Shown piece after piece: positions 29,998 through 38,313 of a DNA stretch of 64,000 bases. Positions within the stretch are counted from its first letter, which is position 1; the number at the start of each line of letters is the position of its first letter. The notes under the pieces were generated by a model that was given only the letters and a program-made list of their open reading frames with translations, searched no databases and was not told where the DNA came from. Source of the DNA: Bacillus pumilus (GTDB taxonomy: Bacteria > Bacillota > Bacilli > Bacillales > Bacillaceae); the NCBI RefSeq assembly GCF_009937765.1, contig NZ_CP047089.1, forward strand, positions 2,416,272 to 2,480,271, in the 5' to 3' direction. The translations under genes and the position numbers were made by a program.

Positions 29998-30277
29998 ATT
30001 TTGACAGGAATTGATTGATTGCTTGGAATAGATGCTCATAATAGGCGGGTTCATGCGGGACAAAATCTTTTACACAGACTATTTTGCTTTCCTTACGTCG
30101 TTCTCCGGCTTTATCAATTTCAAAACCCTCCAGCTTCATGTTGTCAATTTTTCTAGTGAATAGCTGCTGTGCATCCATTAGCTTTGCTCTGTAAAGTCCA
30201 GCGACTTCTTCTTTTTGTAATTGAATGTTCATCTGCTCTTCTGGCTCATTTAAGATGTTCAGTTTTTCTTGTTCCAT
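29996..30277 (-). CDS. Hypothetical small cytosolic protein
   Basis: A 93-residue, charged protein without signal peptide, membrane segment or known motif (starts MEQEKLNILNEPEEQ; contains ESKIVCVKDFVPHEP). I chose the ATG at 30277; the open frame extends 12 codons upstream over the terminator of the next gene. A GGGGGG stretch 10 bases upstream is the only ribosome-site candidate. It lies convergent to tatCy and before ydiK, where I do not recall a named B. subtilis gene. It may be lineage-specific. Confidence 0.55.
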   Translation of the reverse strand: MEQEKLNILNEPEEQMNIQLQKEEVAGLYRAKLMDAQQLFTRKIDNMKLEGFEIDKAGERRKESKIVCVKDFVPHEPAYYEHLFQAINQFLSK

Positions 30278-30296
30278 GAAAACGTGTCCCCCCATA

Positions 30297-30331
30297 AAAA
30301 AACCATTTCCCACGTACGGAAAATGGTTTTT
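30297..30331 (-). terminator. Terminator after ydiK
   Basis: AAAAACCATTTTCC pairs with GGAAATGGTTTTTTT on the minus strand, directly after the ydiK stop. Confidence 0.85.
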
Positions 30332-30334
30332 GAT

Positions 30335-30529
30335 TTATTTTTGCTGCTGTTTTTTGAGTTTGACAGAGAAGGCAAACATTTTAAGCGCGATATTGATATT
30401 ATAGGCCGCAAACACCATCAGCAAAATGCTGTAAAATGACCACATGTCACCTGGATTTTGAATGGCCATATAGGTGAAAGCCACACCTACGGCAAAATAA
30501 ATGATGCCCCATACAACAGGGTTTCTCAT
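30335..30529 (-). CDS. ydiK: YdiK small membrane protein
   Basis: A 64-residue protein with two membrane helices (about 5-23 and 29-48) and a basic tail ending KLKKQQQK. Length, topology and position after ydiL and before groES match B. subtilis YdiK, a DUF4305-type protein of unknown function. Its start overlaps the ydiL stop as ATGA, so the two are coupled. Confidence 0.83.
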   Translation of the reverse strand: MRNPVVWGIIYFAVGVAFTYMAIQNPGDMWSFYSILLMVFAAYNINIALKMFAFSVKLKKQQQK

Positions 30530-31260
30530 GAGAAAAAGCCTCCAATAATCATTTGCATTGTTTGAGATTGTTCTTCAATCATTTTTCTTACTGGCTCAAT
30601 CTGCACAAGAATGACAAGCGAGTTCATTAGCATATGAGCACCGATTGGAACAATGATTCGTTTTGTTTTCGCATATAAAAAGGCAAAGGTAAAGCCCATT
30701 GCGGTATAGAGCAAGATATGTGGGAAATCATTGTGTACAGCAGCGAAAACCACTGAACTGACAAGTGCTCCAATGAAAAAATTCGTTTTTTCATAAACCA
30801 CACCAAAGATGATTTTTCGAAAAATGATTTCCTCTAATATCGGTCCAATCAGGGCGATGACGATCACAAGCCATGGAACTGCATCCATAATGGATAAGAT
30901 GTTTTGAGTATTTTCAGATTCTCTGCCAATGCCAAATGCATATTGTTCAATCGCCCCCGCAATTGATTGTGCAAAGAGCGAAAGAAAGAAACCGACAATG
31001 ATCCAAACGATTGCCGCGCCGACTGAAGCCGGTGCTTCATTTCGAAGTGAAGCTTTTGGCACAGTCCGAAGAATGAGCAGAATAATGATTAATCCGACAC
31101 AGAAACTAATAATTGTCCATGTACCTGACAATTTAGAGAGCTCTGCTTGTGTCATCGGTGTCTGAATGTAGCCTAACCATTTCATGATGAACACATAAGG
31201 AATCGCAGAAAGCTGCACCAATATATACGTTAAGATGATGTACCAATATTGTTTTTTCAA
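30526..31260 (-). CDS. ydiL: YdiL, CPBP-family intramembrane protease
   Basis: A 244-residue membrane protein with about eight hydrophobic segments and the CPBP motifs EEIIFRKI, FAAVHNDFPH and IGAHMLMN, including the paired Glu residues and the two His needed for activity in Rce1-like proteases. The substrate is unknown. It is divergent from groES and shares a 230-base gap with it that carries the groES promoter and CIRCE. It forms an operon with ydiK. Confidence 0.88.
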   Translation of the reverse strand: MKKQYWYIILTYILVQLSAIPYVFIMKWLGYIQTPMTQAELSKLSGTWTIISFCVGLIIILLILRTVPKASLRNEAPASVGAAIVWIIVGFFLSLFAQSIAGAIEQYAFGIGRESENTQNILSIMDAVPWLVIVIALIGPILEEIIFRKIIFGVVYEKTNFFIGALVSSVVFAAVHNDFPHILLYTAMGFTFAFLYAKTKRIIVPIGAHMLMNSLVILVQIEPVRKMIEEQSQTMQMIIGGFFS

Positions 31261-31386
31261 GTAACGAAAACCCCTTTACTAAAAGAACTAGATTTATTGT
31301 AACACAAGTCTTCTTTTTCGATGAAAAGGAAAGAATCTGAGTTGAAAAAAGATCATGAAAGCGTAAAAATTTTTAAAGGTTTTTAC

Positions 31387-31415
31387 TTGAAATTGCAGAA
31401 GACATTCTTTATTAT
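31387..31415 (+). promoter_or_regulatory. SigA promoter of groES-groEL
   Basis: TTGAAA at 31387-31392, 17-base spacer, TATTAT at 31410-31415. The CIRCE operator begins 10 bases downstream, at the transcription start. Confidence 0.8.
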
Positions 31416-31425
31416 AATAAATGTG

Positions 31426-31452
31426 TTAGCACTCACTGGTGATGAGTGCTAA
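31426..31452 (+). promoter_or_regulatory. CIRCE operator (HrcA binding site)
   Basis: A perfect TTAGCACTC-N9-GAGTGCTAA inverted repeat, the site for the heat-shock repressor HrcA. It overlaps the start of the groES-groEL transcript. Confidence 0.98.
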
Positions 31453-31490
31453 AAAAAGACTACATATAAAAATTGAGGAGGTTGTTTCTT

Positions 31491-31775
31491 ATGTTAAAGC
31501 CATTAGGCGATCGCGTAATCATTGAACTCGTTGAATCTGAGGAAAAAACCGCTAGCGGTATTGTGTTACCGGATTCTGCAAAAGAAAAACCGCAAGAAGG
31601 TAAAATTGTTGCAGCAGGTTCAGGTCGTGTACTTGAAAGTGGTGAGCGCGTTGCGTTAGAAGTAAACACAGGCGACCGCATTATCTTCTCAAAATATGCA
31701 GGCACTGAAGTGAAATATGAAGGCAAAGAATATTTAATCCTTCGTGAGAGCGACATTTTAGCTGTTATTGGTTAA
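31491..31775 (+). CDS. groES: Co-chaperonin GroES
   Basis: The 94-residue lid of the GroEL chamber. It starts [12 protein letters not shown] and has the mobile loop [10 protein letters not shown] region and the [10 protein letters not shown] turn. The ATG at 31491 follows GAGGAGG; six upstream in-frame codons have no ribosome site. First gene of the HrcA-controlled groES-groEL operon; groEL follows after 56 bases. Confidence 0.97.
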   Translation: MLKPLGDRVIIELVESEEKTASGIVLPDSAKEKPQEGKIVAAGSGRVLESGERVALEVNTGDRIIFSKYAGTEVKYEGKEYLILRESDILAVIG

Positions 31776-31816
31776 TCACATAAAAAAACTTTGAAATAAA
31801 TTTTTAAAAAGACTGA

Positions 31817-33466
<1,650 letters not shown>

Positions 33467-33471
33467 CACCC

Positions 33472-33505
33472 GCAAAAACCCCTTGAAATATAGGGGTTTT
33501 TGTTT
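33472..33505 (+). terminator. groES-groEL terminator
   Basis: CAAAAACCCC-TTGAAATATA-GGGGTTTTTG with a T-rich 3' side. Confidence 0.88.
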
Positions 33506-33642
33506 TGTCTTCATCTAGTCAGAAATAATAATGAATTGAAACCTTCGCCGCTTCTCAATCGTTTACATAAGAGACAGTGATTTTAAAATTTTTATCTAAA
33601 ATGAAGAAATGAGATGATTTTAAAAAGAAAAGCGGTGATCAC

Positions 33643-33726
33643 ATGGGCTTTACTACTTGGGTAGCGATTATTGTTGCATTGGCCGTCGTATTTGGATTGT
33701 TTGGATCGAAAAAGCGTGATAAATAA
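33643..33726 (+). CDS. Putative 27-residue single-helix membrane peptide
   Basis: In the 539-base gap after groEL an ATG preceded by GCGGTGATC opens a 27-codon frame: MGFTTWVAIIVAL, then VVFGLFGSKKRDK. It has one hydrophobic helix with a Trp at the outer edge and a basic cytoplasmic tail, the plan of many real bacterial mini-proteins. A hairpin terminator begins 12 bases after the stop. There is no named homologue I recognise. The ribosome site is weak, so this is a candidate only. The rest of the gap (33506-33640 and 33872-34005) shows nothing else clear. Confidence 0.55.
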   Translation: MGFTTWVAIIVALAVVFGLFGSKKRDK

Positions 33727-33737
33727 AGAAAGAGTGA

Positions 33738-33770
33738 AATTCCACTTCCGAATAGGGAGTGGGATTTTTA
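33738..33770 (+). terminator. Terminator after the 27-residue peptide
   Basis: AATTCCACT at 33738-33746 and AGTGGGATT at 33758-33766 form a stem followed by TTTTA, 12 bases after the small frame's stop. Confidence 0.7.
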
Positions 33771-33838
33771 TTGCTATGTGTAATACGTTTGAAGAGAAAG
33801 ATGAACAATCATGCTGTAAACATTTGAAAGTTACATAG

Positions 33839-33871
33839 AAAGCACTCTTATGATCAAGAGTGCTTTTTTAT
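33839..33871 (+). terminator. Additional intrinsic terminator
   Basis: AAGCACTCTT-ATGATC-AAGAGTGCTTTTTT: strong stem and T run, with no gene directly before it. Confidence 0.75.
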
Positions 33872-34005
33872 TTGAGAGATATAAGATACCTTGGCTTATA
33901 ATGTCACATTTTCTTTAAAATTACATAAAAAAATCCACTATTTCCATAAAAAATCAGATCAATTCCTTATAATAAAAGTATCTGAGAAATGGGGAGTGAG
34001 TCGAG

Positions 34006-34422
34006 ATGGACCAAAACTTGCTGCAAATGAATCAAGTGAGATCAGAGGATGAATTAGCGGTTGTGAATATATCTTCTACAGAAATTGGGGCGCTGTCAAA
34101 GGAAGCGGCTGAGCGGATTTTACAAGCGAAGGATACGGATTATATTCATCAAATCATGTATGTTCCGATTGAAAAGAAAGCAGATTTGCATTGGCTGATT
34201 CAACGTATTGGACAGGCGTTAGAAGTTGAGGATAACGATATCGTTGCGCTTGAATTGGCTGATTTGCTCTATTTCTTTGTCATTCCATTTTATAAGGAGT
34301 ATATTTTGAGGGAACGTCATTTGTATGAGTGTATAGATGATTTGTTGGCACGATTAGCATCATGGGCTCACTCAGATATTCACACACTGGTCGATGCGAT
34401 GAGAGACGATTTGTTTGTATAA
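34006..34422 (+). CDS. Hypothetical cytosolic protein
   Basis: A 138-residue acidic protein of unknown family. It begins MDQNLLQMNQVRSEDELAVV and is mostly helical; residues 88-98 (LADLLYFFVIP) are hydrophobic but probably a buried helix. The ATG at 34006 has GGGGAGTGAG upstream. A TATAAT-like -10 (33966-33977 region, TTATAATAAA) precedes it. It lies in the small non-conserved stretch between groEL and ydjM and converges on a lipoprotein gene with a shared terminator. I do not recognise it. Confidence 0.7.
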   Translation: MDQNLLQMNQVRSEDELAVVNISSTEIGALSKEAAERILQAKDTDYIHQIMYVPIEKKADLHWLIQRIGQALEVEDNDIVALELADLLYFFVIPFYKEYILRERHLYECIDDLLARLASWAHSDIHTLVDAMRDDLFV

Positions 34423-34427
34423 ACTTG

Positions 34428-34464
34428 AAAAAAGCTTGTAGAGTGATCCTCTACAAGCTTTTCT
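34428..34464. terminator. Bidirectional terminator
   Basis: AAAAGCTTGTAGAG-TGAT-CCTCTACAAGCTTTT lies between two convergent genes. Confidence 0.88.
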
Positions 34465-34467
34465 AAA

Positions 34468-34935
34468 TTATTGGGCTCTTTCCCAAGTGATCTTTGTTTC
34501 ATTTGTTTTTTTCGTTCCCTTTGCCAGCACTTTGCCGTTTTCTTGTTTCACGGTGATGTTTAGGCCGTAAAAAGAATACAGGGCGCCAAGACTGTCATTT
34601 TCGGGTTTATGAAGATTGTTTTCTTTTTCAGTTGAAGCTCCAATGGCAAGCGTTTTGGCAAAGTTTAAACCGATGACTTCAGCGTAATCACTATTGGTAT
34701 CAGAAGAAACTGTTACGTTTAAAGAAATAATTTTTTTCTTTTGATCAACGGTGATGTCCGTGTCTTTTATAAGTTTAGACTGCTCCATGACTTCTTTCGT
34801 TTCTTTTTGAATGCGTTCATTGATCGTTGGAAGTGCCTTCGTTTCTGTTTTTTGTTCGTTTGTTGTATTTGAGCAAGCTGCTAGTATGAAGAGGCTTGCA
34901 ACTAGGCTCATGAAAACAAGTAGACTTTTTTTCAC
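34468..34935 (-). CDS. Putative lipoprotein
   Basis: A 155-residue protein with a signal peptide ending in the lipobox ILAAC; Cys at about residue 21 should be lipidated and anchor it outside the membrane. The mature part (SNTTNEQKTETKALPTIN onwards) has alternating strands and resembles no enzyme I know. The AAAGGAGAACGAACGTG context gives a good ribosome site for the ATG at 34935. It is monocistronic. Function unknown. Confidence 0.75.
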   Translation of the reverse strand: MKKSLLVFMSLVASLFILAACSNTTNEQKTETKALPTINERIQKETKEVMEQSKLIKDTDITVDQKKKIISLNVTVSSDTNSDYAEVIGLNFAKTLAIGASTEKENNLHKPENDSLGALYSFYGLNITVKQENGKVLAKGTKKTNETKITWERAQ

Positions 34936-35027
34936 GTTCGTTCTCCTTTTTTCTCGCAGTATGTATGTTTATGTTACCACGAATCCTTGATTTGATTAAA
35001 AGAGAAGTGTTGATAAGCTGTGAACAA

Positions 35028-35057
35028 TAAAAAGCACCCTCTATCGGGCGCTTTTTT
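35028..35057 (-). terminator. Terminator of the secreted-protein gene
   Basis: AAAAAGCGCCC-GATAGA-GGGTGCTTTTT on the minus strand, directly after the stop at 35059. Confidence 0.85.
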
Positions 35058-35058
35058 C

Positions 35059-35733
35059 TTATTGTGCTGAAAGGCTTGTACTTAATGGAACAGAAGAAAT
35101 GACAGTGAATTTTGGAGCCGCAGCACCAGACTCTAAATTCTTACGTAAAAGCGATGATTTGATGGATCCATCCCAATTTTTATAGACACTACCTGAAGTA
35201 TTCGCACGAAGCTGTACATTTGAGAAGCTTGCTTGTGAGTAGCTGTTTGTTCCATTATCTTGTACGCCATGTACCATTTTGACGACATCGAGGTTTTTCA
35301 AACGGCTAGGCTTGTAAATAGGCTGTTTATAGCGCAATGTCCCATTGACGTATAGTGACACTGTGCCATCACCATTATTGATGAGCTTTAAATTGACACG
35401 TGCGCCATCTTTAATGCTCTTATCGTATTTACTGTTCCAGTATTGACTGCCGCCTTGTGAGCCGCTACCTAGAAAGACCTTATAGCCAGAAGGCGTTTTT
35501 GAAATACCACTTTCTATAACGGCAGAGCCGAGACCGAGATACCAGTCCGCATAGCCATTTTTAATGGTAGCTGTTTTCGGCAAGACAATATCAGTCGAGA
35601 TACCCGACCATTTGGCCTCATCCGTTTGTGTCACAATCGCGCCGTGACGAGGGCTAGCTGCAGATGCGGGGATACTTGATAGCATCAAAACGAAGGTCAA
35701 ACTTACACTCAAAACAATAAACCATTTTTTCAT
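35059..35733 (-). CDS. Secreted protein, YrpD-like
   Basis: A 224-residue exported protein: signal peptide at 1-26 with cleavage after ASA, then a beta-rich domain with segments such as YADWYLGLGSAVIESG, LINNGDGTVSLYVNGTL and YSQASFSNVQL, which look like a jelly-roll or lectin-like fold. It recalls B. subtilis YrpD in size and pattern, but the match is weak and from memory. The ribosome site is AAGGAGG. No catalytic residues can be named; binding to a surface or polymer is a guess. It stands alone, divergent from ydjM. Confidence 0.7.
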   Translation of the reverse strand: MKKWFIVLSVSLTFVLMLSSIPASAASPRHGAIVTQTDEAKWSGISTDIVLPKTATIKNGYADWYLGLGSAVIESGISKTPSGYKVFLGSGSQGGSQYWNSKYDKSIKDGARVNLKLINNGDGTVSLYVNGTLRYKQPIYKPSRLKNLDVVKMVHGVQDNGTNSYSQASFSNVQLRANTSGSVYKNWDGSIKSSLLRKNLESGAAAPKFTVISSVPLSTSLSAQ

Positions 35734-35867
35734 GAAAATTCCTCCTTAAAGTTGATTCACTTTCATTATATAAAATGAAAGATGGTGGTCTACTTACAAT
35801 GTTCTGGCTTCTTTTGGAAGTATTTATAAAAAAAATCGGTCAAAAAGTGGTCAACTTGTATTCGAAT

Positions 35868-35884
35868 TGTAATGTGTCTGTAAA
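35868..35884 (+). promoter_or_regulatory. WalR box upstream of ydjM
   Basis: TGTAAT-GTGTC-TGTAAA matches the WalR direct repeat TGT(A/T)A(A/T/C)-N5-TGT(A/T)A(A/T/C) exactly. A TATAAT -10 lies at 35906-35911, so the box covers the -35 position as expected for an activator. In B. subtilis ydjM is a known WalRK target. Confidence 0.82.
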
Positions 35885-35905
35885 ATAACTGGGTGCATCT
35901 TCATG

Positions 35906-35911
35906 TATAAT
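35906..35911 (+). promoter_or_regulatory. -10 element of the ydjM promoter
   Basis: Perfect TATAAT (within TGTATAAT, an extended-10-like context) 33 bases before the ydjM start; no good -35, its place being taken by the WalR box. Confidence 0.65.
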
Positions 35912-35943
35912 GAATGCAGAAACCAAATACGGAGGATTTTTTA

Positions 35944-36312
35944 ATGAATAAAAAGCTTATCGCGACAATCGTAACAGTAGCTAGTTTATTTTTGGCGTTT
36001 AGTTTCTCACATGGAGCAAGTGCAAAAAAAGTAAGCGGCAATATTACTTGGTATAATGGTGTCGGTAAAAAAGGCGCAGATGGAAAAAAACTCGGTCATT
36101 GGGATGCAGCAACTAAAATGGGATTTGACGTACCGAAAAAAGGTACAAAACTAAGAGTGACAACAAAAGCGAAACCACATAAAGTGATTACAGTATATAA
36201 ATATGATGTAGGTAGAATGCCAAACGCTGTATTAGATGTCAGCCCAAAAGCATTCAAAGCACTAGGGTATAAAACAAGTAAAGGTGTCGTAAAAGGGCAT
36301 TACACTTATTAA
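35944..36312 (+). CDS. ydjM: YdjM, secreted WalRK-regulated cell-wall protein
   Basis: A 122-residue secreted protein: signal peptide 1-26 (cleavage after ASA), then a compact domain starting KKVSGNITWYNGVGKKG and ending in DVGRMPNAVLDVSPKAFKALGY, which has the double-psi beta-barrel pattern of RlpA/expansin-like wall proteins. The ATG at 35944 follows GGAGG; the open frame extends 10 codons upstream over the promoter. Sequence, WalR box and the following ydjN match B. subtilis. The molecular role in the wall is not established. Confidence 0.9.
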   Translation: MNKKLIATIVTVASLFLAFSFSHGASAKKVSGNITWYNGVGKKGADGKKLGHWDAATKMGFDVPKKGTKLRVTTKAKPHKVITVYKYDVGRMPNAVLDVSPKAFKALGYKTSKGVVKGHYTY

Positions 36313-36321
36313 TACATAGGC

Positions 36322-36362
36322 ATGCAAAGAAGCGGGAAAAGTTCATTTTCTGGCTTCTTTTC
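36322..36362 (+). terminator. Terminator after ydjM
   Basis: AAGAAGC-GGGAAAA-GTTCA-TTTTCTG-GCTTCTTTT, a stem with one small internal mismatch and a T-rich end; it may be partly read through into ydjN. Confidence 0.7.
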
Positions 36363-36385
36363 TTGTAGAGAGGGTCTGAAAGGCA

Positions 36386-37435
36386 ATGAAAAAATCAACA
36401 TGGTGGATCATCACAGTCATCGGAGTCGCAGTGATTGCGGCCGTCATCTTCTTTTTAATGAAGCCGGGGCAAGAGGCGAAGCATGCGGGAAAAGTGAAAA
36501 CAAATCAGGATGCAAAAGACGAATTACTCGTTTCATTTACAGATCAACAGTTAAACAATACGTATTATCTGCATGATCGGGCGCTTCATACAGAGAAACT
36601 GACCGCCTATCCTTCGATTGCTTATGATTCTACGAAACAGCTTTTATATTACACGTACACGGATGAAGACACGCAAAAAGTGAGTATTCGAGAACTGAAT
36701 GTAAAAAAAGATGAAGAAAAAACGCTTTTTACGAGTCATGATTCCATCGACAGTATGAGGCTGTCTGGAGACGGGAAACAGTTATATCTTAGATATAATA
36801 AGGATTCCGGGGAACAATTTTATGTCGCTATGTTTGATGTGAACACACGCAAAGTGAAGGTATTGTATCCAGAGAAAAGTAAGGATGACACGGTAAGTTC
36901 TTTTGCTTATGATCCGGCGTCAAATCATTTGGCAATCCAGCATTATTCCTTAAAAGAAGATTACAAGAAAACCGATGAAGCGAATGAAAAGGGAAGAGAC
37001 CCTGAACCAACGACCATGAAGATCACCCTTCAGACAGGCGCGAAGGGAAAGCAAATTGCACGCATCTCACAAACGATCAATGATATTTCATTTTCACCAG
37101 ATCATAAGACATTGATTTATACAGAAGTGAAGGTGCGAAAAGAAAAAGAAGTATCCACTATAAAAATGCTTGATGTAGAAACGGGAAAAACGACGACACT
37201 CGTTAAGAATAGTAAGGATGTGCATATTTTAAGTGCCGCACAGCCGCAATTTTCTACGGATGGATCTTCTGTTTATTTCTTAGGTGTTGCTAAAAACGCA
37301 AAAGAATTAAAGGATGACACCGGTCGAAAAGCAAAGGTAAGAACAATATTTGAATACAATATTAAGAAGAAAACAGTGGATGCCGCTTGGGAGAAAGATG
37401 GCGGGATTGTTAATAATTTCACTGTCAATCGGTAA
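36386..37435 (+). CDS. ydjN: YdjN, membrane-anchored propeller-like protein
   Basis: A 349-residue protein with an N-terminal membrane anchor (about 5-25) and a large extracytoplasmic part with repeated strands such as SIAYDSTKQLLYYTYTD, MRLSGDGKQLYLRYN, FSPDHKTLIYTEV and FSTDGSSVYFLG, the pattern of TolB/WD-like beta-propellers. Length and position after ydjM match B. subtilis YdjN. Function is unknown; an envelope role is inferred from location and the WalR-controlled neighbour. Confidence 0.88.
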   Translation: MKKSTWWIITVIGVAVIAAVIFFLMKPGQEAKHAGKVKTNQDAKDELLVSFTDQQLNNTYYLHDRALHTEKLTAYPSIAYDSTKQLLYYTYTDEDTQKVSIRELNVKKDEEKTLFTSHDSIDSMRLSGDGKQLYLRYNKDSGEQFYVAMFDVNTRKVKVLYPEKSKDDTVSSFAYDPASNHLAIQHYSLKEDYKKTDEANEKGRDPEPTTMKITLQTGAKGKQIARISQTINDISFSPDHKTLIYTEVKVRKEKEVSTIKMLDVETGKTTTLVKNSKDVHILSAAQPQFSTDGSSVYFLGVAKNAKELKDDTGRKAKVRTIFEYNIKKKTVDAAWEKDGGIVNNFTVNR

Positions 37436-37439
37436 AAGG

Positions 37440-37474
37440 TACGTTCAGTTATTGATATAACTGGACGTTTTTTT
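37440..37474 (+). terminator. Terminator after ydjN
   Basis: ACGTTCAGTTAT-TGAT-ATAACTGGACGT followed by seven T. Confidence 0.9.
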
Positions 37475-37609
37475 ATTTTACCGTTTGACATGGTGCATAA
37501 ATTGAGGAATTTATGTAAGGAAAATCAGTTTTTAAGGTGGAAAATGTGTGGTATTTTCATATTTTGCTTATGTGACAGAGGAAAAGAAAGAGAGTAATAT
37601 GAGTGGACA

Positions 37610-37645
37610 TAAAAAAACGAGAGGACAGAAAGCTTCTCGTTTTCA
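37610..37645 (-). terminator. Terminator of the CMD-family gene
   Basis: On the minus strand AAAACGAGAAG...CTCTCGTTTTTTT, just beyond the stop at 37651. Confidence 0.8.
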
Positions 37646-37650
37646 CTGAT

Positions 37651-38025
37651 TTATTTGGTGTTATGGTCTAATAAGTTTTGAAAAATAAACAGGGCATTAA
37701 TGGAGTGCGGGAATCCAGCAACTTTTGTACAGTGCTTGATAATCTCCATGATCTCTATGACAGAAAGTCCGATATGTAATGCTTGTTCAAAATGAGTCTT
37801 TAATTCTTCATCACTATCGCCTTTTGTAATGAGGGCAGATAATGTGATGATGGCCTTTTGTTTTTCATCTAAAATGAAGTGGTTGAATTCTTTTTGTTCA
37901 CCGAGTTCAATTGTTAGCTGTTCAATATTTGACCGAATGCTCTCGTTTTTCTGAATTGAAAGCTCCTCTATGTTACCTGCCGTTGTTTCTTGTGTGATCT
38001 GGCAAGTCTCTTTTTCTTCATTCAA
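37651..38025 (-). CDS. Carboxymuconolactone decarboxylase-family protein
   Basis: A 124-residue protein. Residues 48-120 fit the CMD/AhpD-like fold: HFILDEKQKAIITLSALI, then EQALHIGLSVIEIMEIIKHCTKVAGFPHSINAL, which is the family signature with His and Cys in the usual helix. The AhpD CxxC pair is absent, so peroxidase activity of that type is not expected; many such proteins have no known role. The first 45 residues are a charged extension. The ATG at 38025 follows GGAG. It is transcribed alone. Confidence 0.75.
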   Translation of the reverse strand: MNEEKETCQITQETTAGNIEELSIQKNESIRSNIEQLTIELGEQKEFNHFILDEKQKAIITLSALITKGDSDEELKTHFEQALHIGLSVIEIMEIIKHCTKVAGFPHSINALFIFQNLLDHNTK

Positions 38026-38219
38026 ATTGAACTCCTCCGTTTTTTATCGCAATTTTCCATTTGTTCGTTCATTGTGGCAAATGTGCCTTATGTTAGATGC
38101 AATAGGTATATAGTAGTATTATCGGTTTGCTGCGTCAATTTTTTAAGTGTTGAATGTACAAATAAATGTCATTTTAAGTCATGCATTGTTATATTTTAGA
38201 ATGATTCAATGAAAAGGAA

Positions 38220-38258
38220 GGAAAGGGCTAATATATCGCTGTCTGTTAGCCCTTTGAC
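38220..38258 (-). terminator. Possible terminator after cotA
   Basis: AAAGGGCTAA and TTAGCCCTTT form a 10-bp stem; on the minus strand only a few T follow (TTTCCTTCC), so it is weaker than the others. Confidence 0.55.
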
Positions 38259-38313
38259 ATGATTTACTCAATACATATTTTTACGTATGTCACTGGGGAT
38301 CGGTTTCATGTGA

